A stretch of 38,070 bases of DNA from an uncultured Lachnospiraceae bacterium. GTDB lineage: Bacteria; Bacillota; Clostridia; Lachnospirales; Lachnospiraceae. The DNA lies in assembly GCA_900316855.1 (NCBI GenBank), contig ONEK01000021.1, positions 1 through 38,070 on the forward strand. The letters run 5' to 3'. The notes beneath the pieces are model-generated. The model made no database searches, had not been told where the DNA came from, and saw only the letters and a list, made by a program, of their open reading frames with translations. Position 1 is the first letter of the stretch. Each line of letters begins with the position of its first letter. The position numbers were made by a program, and so were the translations under genes. Of this stretch, positions 1 through 8,310 are shown piece by piece.

Positions 1-78
1 ACCTACAAACTGGATGAGATCAGTCAAGGCGAAGCCAAAGCTGCTGGTGTTAAATCAAACGTAGATATAGCCAGTTAA
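1..78 (+). CDS. C-terminal end of an unidentified rightward gene (partial)
   Basis: The frame starting at base 1 is open and ends at TAA 76-78, giving 25 residues that finish KSNVDIAS. It is the only possible plus-strand gene end in the window and converges with the minus-strand cas operon, overlapping the 45-residue ORF by 4 bases. The fragment is too short to name. A mobile-element gene next to the cas operon is possible, but nothing visible proves it. Confidence 0.3.
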   Translation, partial: TYKLDEISQGEAKAAGVKSNVDIAS

Positions 79-212
79 TTTTTATTCGATGTACTAGTAA
101 CAGAAGACGCTTCTGCCAGCAGAATATCGCTGAGTTCATAGAGAACCGCAAAGGAATACTCCGCAAATCTCTTCTCTATTCCATTCATGCTGATTTCTTT
201 CTTCTCTGTCAT
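75..212 (-). CDS. 45-residue microprotein at the end of the cas operon
   Basis: An ATG at 212 lies 11 bases after the stop of the tandem cas7 gene, with GAGGAG placed 7 bases upstream overlapping that stop, so translation looks coupled to the cas operon. The 45 residues begin MTEKKEISMNGIEKRF and run through an amphipathic central stretch (AEYSFAVLYELSDILLAE) that could form one helix, ending in a Ser/Thr/Asn tail. No family is recognised. It could be a genuine small CRISPR accessory, or the truncated head of a larger protein cut off by whatever lies to the left. The ribosome binding site is the main support. Confidence 0.5.
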   Translation of the reverse strand: MTEKKEISMNGIEKRFAEYSFAVLYELSDILLAEASSVTSTSNKN

Positions 213-223
213 TTTTCGTCTCC

Positions 224-1576
224 TCACCGCAGACTCTGAATGCATTCAGTAAAGAGTCCTGTCTCTGATCCAGAACCTTTTTTTGAATAATAATATACGG
301 CTCTTCCCTCCGGTGTTTTCAGCTCCAGCTTTTCCGGCTTAAGGAAGCCTTTTCCGATACTGTAACCACTTCCCAGGTTATACAAACCATTGGCAAGGTC
401 GCGCAGTGCCATTAGCAGTATCGCAGTGCTCTTCTTCTGATAATCCCCGTGGTGGACACGAATTTCCAGCCTGATACTGCCTGCCGCGTTCTTTTCATTA
501 ATCAGGGCGCCATTCATTACCCCACCTGTAAATTTGTCTATATGGATTCTATGCTGCAGGGGCATGTTGTCATTAGATTCCCGGTCACCGATCACGATGT
601 CCGCAAACGATGCGTTGCCCGCAATTCCCTCTCCGGTTCCTTCCGCCGCTTCTCCGAACGTCCGTGCAATAAGATCTGTGCAGTACGTGCCATGATTTTG
701 CAGATATTGACAGATTTTTTCGGCACGGTCACGAATCGCTCCTTTTATAGAACTTCCGGGAATAATGTATTCCTGCCGGCTATTCTGGATGTTCGCGGCA
801 TCCGGGGCATCCTTGCCGGATTTATTCACCGCGATTGTCCTGATCAGAATATCGTTCTCTGTCTTTCCGCTCAGGGTAATTACATAATCCCTGCTGCCGA
901 CTGATGAGAGGGAAGCAGTAATATTTTTATACTCCGCTTCCGGCAGGCTTTCCTCCCGTGCCCATTTTGCCCTGTCAGCAGAGTCTGTCATGACAAATAC
1001 TCTATACAGGATCCTGGAGATTCTGACCTGTCCGCAGCCTTCGCTCCGTTTGCCGCCAAACTGAATCTCATAGTTGTTTAGCGCGGACAGCATGCCGAGT
1101 ACCGTTGTCTGATCCGGTTCCATTCGTTCCAGATCCGTTTTGATATACAGCTCAAAGCGGAAGGCGGCTCCTGCCCCCACATAGTCCATGTCAAACTTCT
1201 GGCCGGCAGAATTTGCGGTCCCCTTGATCTTTACAGAAGATACAGAGCCTGTCTCACGATTGATCTTTACATGCGGGCGTTTCTCCATCCGGATCGCATC
1301 GGGCTTTGTAAAAATGCCATCCGTGACAGTGATTCTGCACTCCTTCGCATCATCCCCGGAGGAACCAAACAGGTCTTCTGCGCGGCCCATACTCTTATCC
1401 ATATAACCCCTGAGAACACCGGCGATTCCGCTTGCCTGCAGAAACGGAAGTCCAGTCGCAGGATGAATCAGAACCTCCTCATTGTCTCCTCCCGCGCTTC
1501 CGACATGAAGCGGCTGCGTCAGTTCAGCGGTAACCTGATACTTTAAGATCCGATCAAATCTGACTTCCTGTCTCAC
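224..1576 (-). CDS. cas7: Tandem Cas7-Cas7 RAMP fusion of the type III effector complex
   Basis: 450 residues, starting with GTG in a GTGA overlap with the csx10 stop. Two RAMP/Cas7 units lie in one chain. The first (about 10-195) has the typical LPFLQASGIAGVLRGYM segment (43-59) and a glycine-rich GGKRSEGCGQ (174-183). The second (about 228-430) has IPGSSIKGAIRDR (272-284) and NLGSGYSIGKGF (400-411). In this family such subunits form the crRNA-binding backbone and cut target RNA every 6 nt through an Asp in an N-terminal loop; D31 in the first unit and D256 or D259 in the second are candidates. Fused Cas7 units are characteristic of III-D-like complexes. It is the last large gene of the operon. 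The RAMP assignment is firm; which backbone positions it fills is inferred. Confidence 0.88.
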   Translation of the reverse strand: MRQEVRFDRILKYQVTAELTQPLHVGSAGGDNEEVLIHPATGLPFLQASGIAGVLRGYMDKSMGRAEDLFGSSGDDAKECRITVTDGIFTKPDAIRMEKRPHVKINRETGSVSSVKIKGTANSAGQKFDMDYVGAGAAFRFELYIKTDLERMEPDQTTVLGMLSALNNYEIQFGGKRSEGCGQVRISRILYRVFVMTDSADRAKWAREESLPEAEYKNITASLSSVGSRDYVITLSGKTENDILIRTIAVNKSGKDAPDAANIQNSRQEYIIPGSSIKGAIRDRAEKICQYLQNHGTYCTDLIARTFGEAAEGTGEGIAGNASFADIVIGDRESNDNMPLQHRIHIDKFTGGVMNGALINEKNAAGSIRLEIRVHHGDYQKKSTAILLMALRDLANGLYNLGSGYSIGKGFLKPEKLELKTPEGRAVYYYSKKGSGSETGLFTECIQSLR

Positions 1577-3093
1577 ACCCGCGCCTCCTGTTTATTGTCG
1601 TATTTCAGAAGTTTGAGCATAAAATCAATTTTCAATATTTCCGCTTCATCGGCACTGAATAGCTTCTCTTTATCAATCCCCATGATCTTACGATCCTTCA
1701 GGACAGAAGCTGTTCGTTCATCCGCAGTGGCACTAAGCGTTGCATCCAGTCGATTTTCAAAAACACCATTAATAAACGTAACAATATCTGTAGAGCTTCC
1801 GCCTTTTTCCTGATGCTTGCGCTGGCTGTTTTCCTTCTCCTTGTCATGCTCATAATACTCGTTAATCGCATCTTTCGCGGATTTCGGGCTGAAACGGTTT
1901 GCCTCTAGCTTTCCGCGGATAACGCCGAGCCGGCTCGCACTGATTCCGCCCTTCCGAAGCTTGGAATGGGCAATGTATTCTTCCATTGCGCGTTCCAAAA
2001 TCAGGTGATAATAGCTTTTCGCAGCAATCAGTAACGTCGCTTCGTCCTTTCTGTCAGCCAACTCTTTCAGTCCTGATTTCAGCTGTACCGTCTTTAGCCT
2101 GTGTTTGAGCTTTTCATAATCTTTCAGAAAGAGAACTCTTCCAAATCCTTCGTTTTTCCGGATGCCAACGCCCTTCATCATGAGATTCTTTTTCTTTTCT
2201 GACGTACAGGTTCCGTCAAAGGTCAGGTGAAAAACACTTCCCTTCTCATACATATTTACAAAAGGAATGTGAACTCCCCATGTTCTGTTGTAACCGCATA
2301 CGGTCCGGACAGAGGTCGCCGCAGCCATAATCTGCAGATCGTATACACCCAGCAGCTCCCCCAGCTGTTCCAGATCAAGTCCGCATGATTCCCCGTCTGC
2401 ATCTCTCATGGCTGTGTCGGATAATAGCATCAGATAACAGTCACCGGTGCTGTCCGTCACATCCGCATAGGCTTTATAGGGTAGATCATCATATTTATCC
2501 ATGCAGGCGACGCGGCACTTTCCAAGACCGCTTGAGCGGGCATTACCCAGAATTATTTCACTTCCAACCGCGTCTTTGATTGCCTTTGCCAGGGAGTCCT
2601 CTGCCTGAATGTATCCCGTAAAAGTGATTCCAGCACACATGTACTCGTTGCGGAATACATTGTCACCAATTTTAATCTTCAGATCAGAGCCGGTAGGAAC
2701 CGAGAAGCCTTTAATGGTATCCTCGTCCAATTCAACAGCATCTCCAAACGAAGCGCGCTTCCAGCCCTCCATGAAATCCCCGTTCACTACCACGTTCTGG
2801 ATGTTTTTCTGCATTTCCTCTTTCTTGTCTTCATAAAATCCCTTGACAGCAGGCAGCAGATCCTTCCCTTCCGCATCCGTAGGATAGGCATTAAAGAATA
2901 CCGTATCATCAGACAGCAGCGTCTGTTTCCACTCATTAAAGAGCCCTGCCCTTGTCAGCTTTTCAACTACCGCGCCGCGGATTGCCGACCCGGGTATGTA
3001 GTGGAGAGCAGCTGTCTGTCCCATCTGCGATTTACTGTTGTCAGCAATGCGGACAGGCTCTGCACTGCGGATTTCATATCGTAACAGCATCAT
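1573..3093 (-). CDS. csx10: Csx10-type RAMP (Cas5-like subunit) with helical C-terminal extension
   Basis: 506 residues; the start overlaps the previous stop in ATGA, with GAGGAGGGG just upstream. The N-terminus carries the RAMP signature YIPGSAIRGAVVEKL (32-46), then ARSSGLGKCRV (185-195) and NEGFGRVLFL (314-323), the arrangement of Csx10, the III-D Cas5-group protein that caps the crRNA 5' handle. From about 330 to the end the sequence changes to a charged, helix-rich region without RAMP motifs, including a lysine/glutamate-rich linker at 416-432. No separate small subunit (Csm2/Cmr5) is encoded nearby, so this extension may stand in for it; that is inference. Subtype III-D rests mainly on this gene and on the fused Cas7. 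Confidence 0.75.
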   Translation of the reverse strand: MMLLRYEIRSAEPVRIADNSKSQMGQTAALHYIPGSAIRGAVVEKLTRAGLFNEWKQTLLSDDTVFFNAYPTDAEGKDLLPAVKGFYEDKKEEMQKNIQNVVVNGDFMEGWKRASFGDAVELDEDTIKGFSVPTGSDLKIKIGDNVFRNEYMCAGITFTGYIQAEDSLAKAIKDAVGSEIILGNARSSGLGKCRVACMDKYDDLPYKAYADVTDSTGDCYLMLLSDTAMRDADGESCGLDLEQLGELLGVYDLQIMAAATSVRTVCGYNRTWGVHIPFVNMYEKGSVFHLTFDGTCTSEKKKNLMMKGVGIRKNEGFGRVLFLKDYEKLKHRLKTVQLKSGLKELADRKDEATLLIAAKSYYHLILERAMEEYIAHSKLRKGGISASRLGVIRGKLEANRFSPKSAKDAINEYYEHDKEKENSQRKHQEKGGSSTDIVTFINGVFENRLDATLSATADERTASVLKDRKIMGIDKEKLFSADEAEILKIDFMLKLLKYDNKQEARV

Positions 3094-3659
3094 TTCCCCT
3101 CCTCGCTGAATTCAACTTTGCCAAAACCACGGTTTCTCATGGTACCGATAAATTTCATCATCGATAAAGTCTCCGTTACCAGATTTCTGTCCTGATCAAG
3201 ACACAGGATTGATCCATGGAAAGCCAGCCCCTTGTTGACGCATCTTGCCACTCTGAGAGTATGCTCCTTCGCAAGGCCCTCTTCTGTCAGCTTTGTAAAG
3301 GTTCTCATATTTGAAAAAATACGCCTGATCATTTCCGGGTCATCCCCTGTCTGATCAAGAACCGCAGATTTTACACAATCAGAAAGTGCCAGATCAGAAA
3401 ACCGGAGTTTCCGGGCATCGTTGTTCTCGTCGCCGCTCTCTCCGAGTAATGCCTGCAACGTTGCCGAAATCTCATCCTCCGGAACAGATTTCCATTGAAG
3501 AAGTCGTTCCAGCTGCTCCCTGAAAAGTCCTTTCCAGGTTCCGGCCTTATAATAGGGAAATCCCTGATCATCACAGAGAATGCTGACATCCTCCTCGCCG
3601 GGAATGCTCGTTCCGTTCCCAAAAATAGCATCTGATACTAACAGCATTTTCACATTCAT
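3090..3659 (-). CDS. cas7: Single-domain Cas7 RAMP subunit
   Basis: 189 residues, with ATGA overlaps at both ends (cas10 upstream, csx10 downstream), hence tightly coupled translation. It has one RAMP fold: an N-terminal strand, a Gly-rich loop, FPYYKAGTWKGLFREQLERL (34-53) in place of the usual GSSLKGALR helix, and a C-terminal GTMRNRGFGKVEF. D24 in the EEDVS loop is a possible target-RNA cleavage residue. It is shorter than typical Csm3 (about 220 residues). It probably occupies one backbone position next to the tandem Cas7. The RAMP class is clear; stoichiometry and catalytic status are not. Confidence 0.8.
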   Translation of the reverse strand: MNVKMLLVSDAIFGNGTSIPGEEDVSILCDDQGFPYYKAGTWKGLFREQLERLLQWKSVPEDEISATLQALLGESGDENNDARKLRFSDLALSDCVKSAVLDQTGDDPEMIRRIFSNMRTFTKLTEEGLAKEHTLRVARCVNKGLAFHGSILCLDQDRNLVTETLSMMKFIGTMRNRGFGKVEFSEEGK

Positions 3660-5200
3660 CTGGCTGCTCCCTTCATAACAAGAGGAATGAACGTATCCAT
3701 AATCTCAATGGCATCAAAGAGTATCGACCTTTCGTTTCCATCGGCTGTGGCTACAAAAATCTTATTCTCTGCAGCGGTTCCGGACCCGATCCTTCCAAGG
3801 TCTGTCGTTGTAAAGATTCCCTTATAGCATTCTGTAATTAGGTCATTCAACTTATGAAAAGTAATATACTGCCATGCAGAGACTTCCGATTTTTTCAGCA
3901 CCGTACGGAGCTGCTTTATACTGGAACGGGCATAAGAATCCGATTTTCGGGTAAGTACACTGACTATATTTCTGAAGTTCGTATACTGACGTGCCGGTTC
4001 CTTCCCCAGTATTTCCGCCGGAGCTTTTACAATATAGGGCCGAAACTCCAGATGCCTGTTATCTCCGGTGATATAAGACACCCGCAGCTCCCCGATACTG
4101 TCCGGAATCTCTCCATACTCGATATGCCAATCGATGGATGAAACACTACGGCCGTTGTCACCCGGGCTTAGTGATGCACCAAAGCTCTTTGCATTACCAC
4201 ATAGCTTCTCCGCAAGGTCATACGCTCTGTAAAAAGGATATTTCTGATGGACAATCGCCACTCCTGCGCAGGCTGAATATGGCAGTTCGTCTACCTTGTT
4301 AATCTTTGCACAGAGCTTTTCCAGAAAGATTCTGGCGCATTCGATTCCGATTCTCCCCTCTGCTACGAAACAGATGTCATCACCAGACGTTATGATTCTA
4401 CGAACCGGAAAATTTCTGCCCTTAAGCGTGAGTTCATCCTTCATGCCTGAATTTTTCAGGTTATACGCAACCTCCTCGTTCATTTCCCGGAACGCAGCTT
4501 TGAAATCATTATCAATTTCACGTGAGAATTCAGCCACCTTGCGTTTGAAATCCTCCCAGGCAAGGGAATCAATAGAGGAATAATAATCCTCCACCCGTTT
4601 TCCCATACCATTTCCATCAATATGGATTACCGCAATGAAATTAGATTTGTCACGGCTCCCGCCAAGATCACCAAACTTATATACATGCTGGTAGCCCTCA
4701 GGGGTCAGGGAAGGCTGCTTTCCTGCTTTATTGCCATCCTTTTCCGAAGGTTTTCTGCTTATAACCGGTTCCAGGGTGTTGGAGTCAATCTTTTCCAGGC
4801 CAAACGATCCCTGATGAAAGGAAGCACGCCGGACAGATTTCTTTACTTCGAGGGAAGCGATCAGGTTTTTCAGATTTTCAGATGGCTTCCTGTTCTCATC
4901 GTAGTCCTCGATCTTTGCAAAAACCTCCATCCGGGGATAATCTTCCAGAATCTTCGCGGTTACCCTGGCATTAAAATTCCTGGCTGCGTCGATATCCGGA
5001 AATTCCAGAACAGTATGTCCGCCGCCTGCGTAAACCAGATTTTCAGGTGTGAATCCGGAATCAGGAATCTGATTAAAATATTCCGGTGACGTAACAAACG
5101 CGATCTCCTCCGAACGGTCGATGTTCCCCCTCAGTTCATTACCCGAAAAGATATACGCCTGTTTCTGCGATACCTCAAGGACTGACAGTACCCTGCTCAT
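3656..5200 (-). CDS. cas10: Compact Cas10 (HD-less, palm domains with SGDD)
   Basis: 514 residues, ATG preceded by AGGAGG at 7 bases. It opens directly with the palm-type segment QAYIFSGNELRGNIDRSEEI (14-33), as in Cmr2/Cas10 cores, so the HD DNase domain normally found at the N-terminus is absent. It carries HIDGNGMGK (193-201) and TSGDDICFVAEG (271-282). In the family the GGDD aspartates hold the metals for cyclic oligoadenylate synthesis; here the first Gly is Ser but both Asp (274, 275) remain. Most Cas10 proteins are 700-1000 residues, so this is a reduced version. Three cOA-type effectors sit in the same locus, which suggests the cyclase works and that immunity relies on signalling rather than on Cas10 DNA cleavage. 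Confidence 0.85.
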   Translation of the reverse strand: MSRVLSVLEVSQKQAYIFSGNELRGNIDRSEEIAFVTSPEYFNQIPDSGFTPENLVYAGGGHTVLEFPDIDAARNFNARVTAKILEDYPRMEVFAKIEDYDENRKPSENLKNLIASLEVKKSVRRASFHQGSFGLEKIDSNTLEPVISRKPSEKDGNKAGKQPSLTPEGYQHVYKFGDLGGSRDKSNFIAVIHIDGNGMGKRVEDYYSSIDSLAWEDFKRKVAEFSREIDNDFKAAFREMNEEVAYNLKNSGMKDELTLKGRNFPVRRIITSGDDICFVAEGRIGIECARIFLEKLCAKINKVDELPYSACAGVAIVHQKYPFYRAYDLAEKLCGNAKSFGASLSPGDNGRSVSSIDWHIEYGEIPDSIGELRVSYITGDNRHLEFRPYIVKAPAEILGKEPARQYTNFRNIVSVLTRKSDSYARSSIKQLRTVLKKSEVSAWQYITFHKLNDLITECYKGIFTTTDLGRIGSGTAAENKIFVATADGNERSILFDAIEIMDTFIPLVMKGAAR

Positions 5201-5238
5201 TTATCATCCTCCTGATTAATGAATAAGCGTTTCAAAAC

Positions 5239-6189
5239 CTATAACAGTTCTACTATCTTCAGGTAATACCTTCCAAACCCGAAGCTCGTGTTCTTCCCGA
5301 TGTGGACCAGCTCCCCTGCAAGAAGGAGCTTAAGGCTCTCTTTGGTCAAACCGTCGAGTTGTGCAGTTCCTTCGATCCCTTGCAGTGTCATCTTCTTTTC
5401 CTTGCGGAAGGAATATCTTGACACACGGGAAGGACGAACATCCTGTTCCGTAATATCCGGCAGGGGGAAATCTTCCGGAAGGTACCGGTTCGTCTCTATC
5501 CCTTCAAAACAGTTCAGGATATAGATTCTGCGATAAACCGTGTTCATGAGAGCCTGCGGATTCAGCCGTAGCAGTTCCGCTCCCTGGTATTTAACGGCAA
5601 GAGGTGACTGGAGGCGCATAGCAACGGATTCCGGCAGATTCCCTGTATCAGCTGCCAGCTGGTTCAGCCGATACTGCACATAATCACCAACCGTCGTGAC
5701 TTCATAATCAGCCATGTAAATATTCTGTCCACGGATAAGAGACTTCCCGAGCGTATTTCTGACATCAGCGATTTCAAAATGGCTGTGATTCTTCCCAAGC
5801 CCATTTCTTCCGAGCGCGTAGAACGCGTTCAGAAACTGATTGAAGTAGACAATAGTTTTCCCAAACAGGATGAGATTGAAACACAGCTCGTCGCCTTCCC
5901 GGAATTCCGTCCGATAGTCTTCACATTCCAGAACATAGCCGACACTGTCACCCTTCGACATGAATCCCGGCTCAATTTCCATCTTCGAATACATGGTCCG
6001 CCGGACGATGCACTCGGATTCGAAGTAGCAGGCATCACAGTTCCGGTCGCTGATGCAGTTGGCACGAAGAAGCATTTCGCCCATACCGCCGCGCAGAGCG
6101 GAGGACTTATAAATGGGCAGTTCTGTATCCTCACTTAGGCGCAGCGTAAAATGCAGCTTCACATAACGGATATCAAAATCTCTGCACAT
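5239..6189 (-). CDS. cas6: Cas6 family crRNA-processing endoribonuclease
   Basis: About 316 residues from the ATG at 6189; an upstream TTG at 6204 is also possible, but neither has a strong ribosome binding site, and the gene overlaps the end of the CARF-HEPN gene. It contains the RAMP-type SSALRGGMGEMLLRANC segment, a cysteine pair cluster (CDACYFESEC) typical of this Cas6 group, and the C-terminal GELVHIGKNTSFGFGRYYL glycine-rich loop. Cas6 cuts the repeat RNA so that each crRNA keeps an 8-nt 5' handle. Here the repeat on the minus strand ends ATTGACAC, close to the AUUGAAAC handle usual for type III. The stop is TAG. Confidence 0.85.
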   Translation of the reverse strand: MCRDFDIRYVKLHFTLRLSEDTELPIYKSSALRGGMGEMLLRANCISDRNCDACYFESECIVRRTMYSKMEIEPGFMSKGDSVGYVLECEDYRTEFREGDELCFNLILFGKTIVYFNQFLNAFYALGRNGLGKNHSHFEIADVRNTLGKSLIRGQNIYMADYEVTTVGDYVQYRLNQLAADTGNLPESVAMRLQSPLAVKYQGAELLRLNPQALMNTVYRRIYILNCFEGIETNRYLPEDFPLPDITEQDVRPSRVSRYSFRKEKKMTLQGIEGTAQLDGLTKESLKLLLAGELVHIGKNTSFGFGRYYLKIVELL

Positions 6190-7720
6190 GGCCGGAATTA
6201 CCAAATGGAGTACACAAAGGCAGCAATGTCTCCGCGTAAACCAGATACAGCTCCAGTACGGTCTTGATCTGATCCAATGAAGGGCGCTGTGAATTACTGT
6301 GATTATAGAAATTCCGGCAGCCCTTAAGCGCCTTATGCATATGAATCAGCTTGCTTCCGAACATGTTCAAACCGACAGGAAGTCCCGTTGACAGTCTCAC
6401 CTGAATGGTGTTCTCTCTGTTCCCCAGGCTGTATTCTGTTGCATTATTCTTTAAAAAGACCTGTTCCATGGTTGTGGCAGGAATCCATTGAGGTTTCTGT
6501 TCTCTGACTGCCTTCTCCAGTACATCTTTCTGATCAGCAAAGTTCTGAACTGCTTTTATGATCAGTAGGTCCTTCCATTCGATTGAACGTGCTTCTCTTG
6601 AATTTTTGATGAGTTTTTCCCCTGTATCTTCAAAATAGCGGAGCTTCAGGTTGACATAACTATCAACCACAAAATCATCTGCAGACAGATAGGAAGGTTT
6701 TTTCCCCTCGAGTGAAGTACCGCGAGGTAAGGTATACCTAATGAATCCCGATTTCACAAACTCTTCGGGCATCATCGATTCCGTAAATGTCAGCGCCTGC
6801 TGGATGAGATTCTTCTTCAGGCATCGCCGGATGATCAGCAGCGGTGAGGGTTCCGGGTCCGTGAGTAAAGCACCGTAATCAGACTGAATATAGTCCGAGA
6901 ATATACTGATCATCGACTCGGACTGCGGCAGCGAATGAATGGAAGATTTCAGGCTGTTAATTCCCTCGAGGTACTTTGCAGGATCGCAGAATTGTGTTCC
7001 TTCCGAGATGACATCGATAGACGATAGAACGTCCTTTATTTCCTTTCTGGATTCTCCCTTATAGAATTCCTTCAATAAGCTGTCGCTGCCATAGTTAATG
7101 AATTCATTCATTCCGGAAACGAAGTCAAAGATCTGCATGACCCTTTTCTGACTGTAAATCCGGTTTTTCCCGGTCTCAACGCCAAGAATCTGATCCGGAA
7201 TGATAGAATCCACCTTCAGCAGGTTAATAATAGCGATGAATATTGTGGAGGAATCTCTTAAGCCGCCGTGGAAATCGATCCAGAGCTCTCCATGCCCTTC
7301 CTCGGAATAGAAGCTTCTGATTCTCCTGACCGCTTCCTCAAGTCCCAGATTTGGTTCTGTATTAGCAGTTTCTGAAGAGAATTCACCGGAATCGATATAG
7401 GTTATCCTAATCCTGTCTCCATAATCGCGATGCAGCCGCTCGTCAAAGAATTCCTGTGCGGACACATTTCGGTGCTCCAGATTGCCGTTTTCACCTTCCA
7501 CGACAACGTCTTGTTTTTCCTTCGTTGGTCCGGTCGATAAGGCCAGTATTTCAATCTCCCCATCAACCTTTTCCGCCATCAGTTTTGCAATAGGTTCCAA
7601 CTGATACTGACAGTTTCTGATCCTTGTTCCATCTGCTGCATAGGTGAATTCAATGTTTTTGACAGGGCGGCCCGAACCCGGAAGAGTGCTCATTGCCAAT
7701 ACAAGCATATTATGTTTCAT
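6173..7720 (-). CDS. CARF-HEPN ribonuclease (Csm6/Csx1-like cOA effector)
   Basis: The start is taken at the third codon of the open frame (ATG 7720) because GAGGAG then lies 9 bases upstream; the ATG at 7726 would leave only 3. The N-terminal half is a Rossmann-like CARF domain with WIDFHGGLRDSS (149-160 counted from 7726), a variant of the DxTHG signature of the Csx1/TM1812 group. The C-terminus has a HEPN active site R471-NFYN-H476 (R-x4-H). Family members bind cyclic oligoadenylate made by Cas10 and then degrade RNA indiscriminately. It lies between the small 125-residue gene and cas6, in the cas operon. The domain call is solid; which ring size activates it cannot be told. Confidence 0.87.
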   Translation of the reverse strand: MKHNMLVLAMSTLPGSGRPVKNIEFTYAADGTRIRNCQYQLEPIAKLMAEKVDGEIEILALSTGPTKEKQDVVVEGENGNLEHRNVSAQEFFDERLHRDYGDRIRITYIDSGEFSSETANTEPNLGLEEAVRRIRSFYSEEGHGELWIDFHGGLRDSSTIFIAIINLLKVDSIIPDQILGVETGKNRIYSQKRVMQIFDFVSGMNEFINYGSDSLLKEFYKGESRKEIKDVLSSIDVISEGTQFCDPAKYLEGINSLKSSIHSLPQSESMISIFSDYIQSDYGALLTDPEPSPLLIIRRCLKKNLIQQALTFTESMMPEEFVKSGFIRYTLPRGTSLEGKKPSYLSADDFVVDSYVNLKLRYFEDTGEKLIKNSREARSIEWKDLLIIKAVQNFADQKDVLEKAVREQKPQWIPATTMEQVFLKNNATEYSLGNRENTIQVRLSTGLPVGLNMFGSKLIHMHKALKGCRNFYNHSNSQRPSLDQIKTVLELYLVYAETLLPLCTPFGNSGHVQRF

Positions 7721-7792
7721 AGCCATAAACTCCTCAAAAAAATTAATTGAAGATCCCGGTGATGCACTATGTGCCTTGCAGACACCAGGAAG

Positions 7793-8170
7793 TTAATATT
7801 CGCGGAATCCCCTGAAAACAAAAAGAGACGTCTTTCGAACTGTTCCGTCTGAAAGCGTCTCTGCCTGCACTATTCGTTCCGTGATCGCTGCGACTGCAGC
7901 GATGCGGGACTTCTTTAATTCGTTTACCAGCCTGTATGTAAAGACGAATTCGCCCTGGACCATGACAGCATTTGTCCCTGCCTGACTGTCTCGCACAAGG
8001 GTTTGAATCCGGGCCAAATATTCGTTTACAAGATCATCAATTTCTCCCGATGTTGCCGTCGGCCGGACAGCAGGAAAAGGGAGATTAATAACCTCTCCGT
8101 ATATGGCAGCTTCGTTTTTCTGATCTTCCGGCCACTTCTCATAAGGATGATTTGACAGGTTGATCAACAT
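7793..8170 (-). CDS. Small CRISPR-linked protein of unknown role, possible ring nuclease or cOA sensor
   Basis: 125 residues; ATG with GGGAGGAG 9 bases upstream. It starts MLINLSNHPYEKW, continues YGEVINLPFPAVRP, and has a second alpha/beta half, GTNAVMVQGEFVFTYRLVNEL, ending FRGFREY. This strand-helix alternation (a possible single Rossmann/CARF-like unit) and its place between two cOA-type effectors suggest a sensor or a ring nuclease that switches the response off. It does not match the motifs I know for Crn1, Csx3, Csx15, Csx16 or Csx20 well enough to name it. The gene is real on coding grounds and its ribosome binding site; the function is inference from context. Confidence 0.7.
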   Translation of the reverse strand: MLINLSNHPYEKWPEDQKNEAAIYGEVINLPFPAVRPTATSGEIDDLVNEYLARIQTLVRDSQAGTNAVMVQGEFVFTYRLVNELKKSRIAAVAAITERIVQAETLSDGTVRKTSLFVFRGFREY

Positions 8171-8207
8171 AATCGCTTACTCCTCCCGACAATTGCTACC
8201 AAAGGAA

Positions 8208-8213
8208 ATTATA
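8208..8213 (-). promoter_or_regulatory. Perfect TATAAT -10 box before the cas operon core
   Basis: TATAAT on the minus strand lies about 38 bases upstream of the 125-residue gene. No good -35 sits at 16-18 bases; TTGTCA lies too far upstream at 22. The surrounding 8214-8290 is AT-rich and holds TTGTCAA boxes on the minus strand. It may give the small protein, the RNase and the Cas genes a promoter separate from the membrane effector. Confidence 0.35.
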
Positions 8214-8310
8214 AAGCGTATGTTCTTAAAATGGTTGACAAAGTGAACGGCCGATTATTGTTCAATATTAAGACTTGACAAGTAAAGTCCGGAGACAGTG
8301 GAGCAATTGA

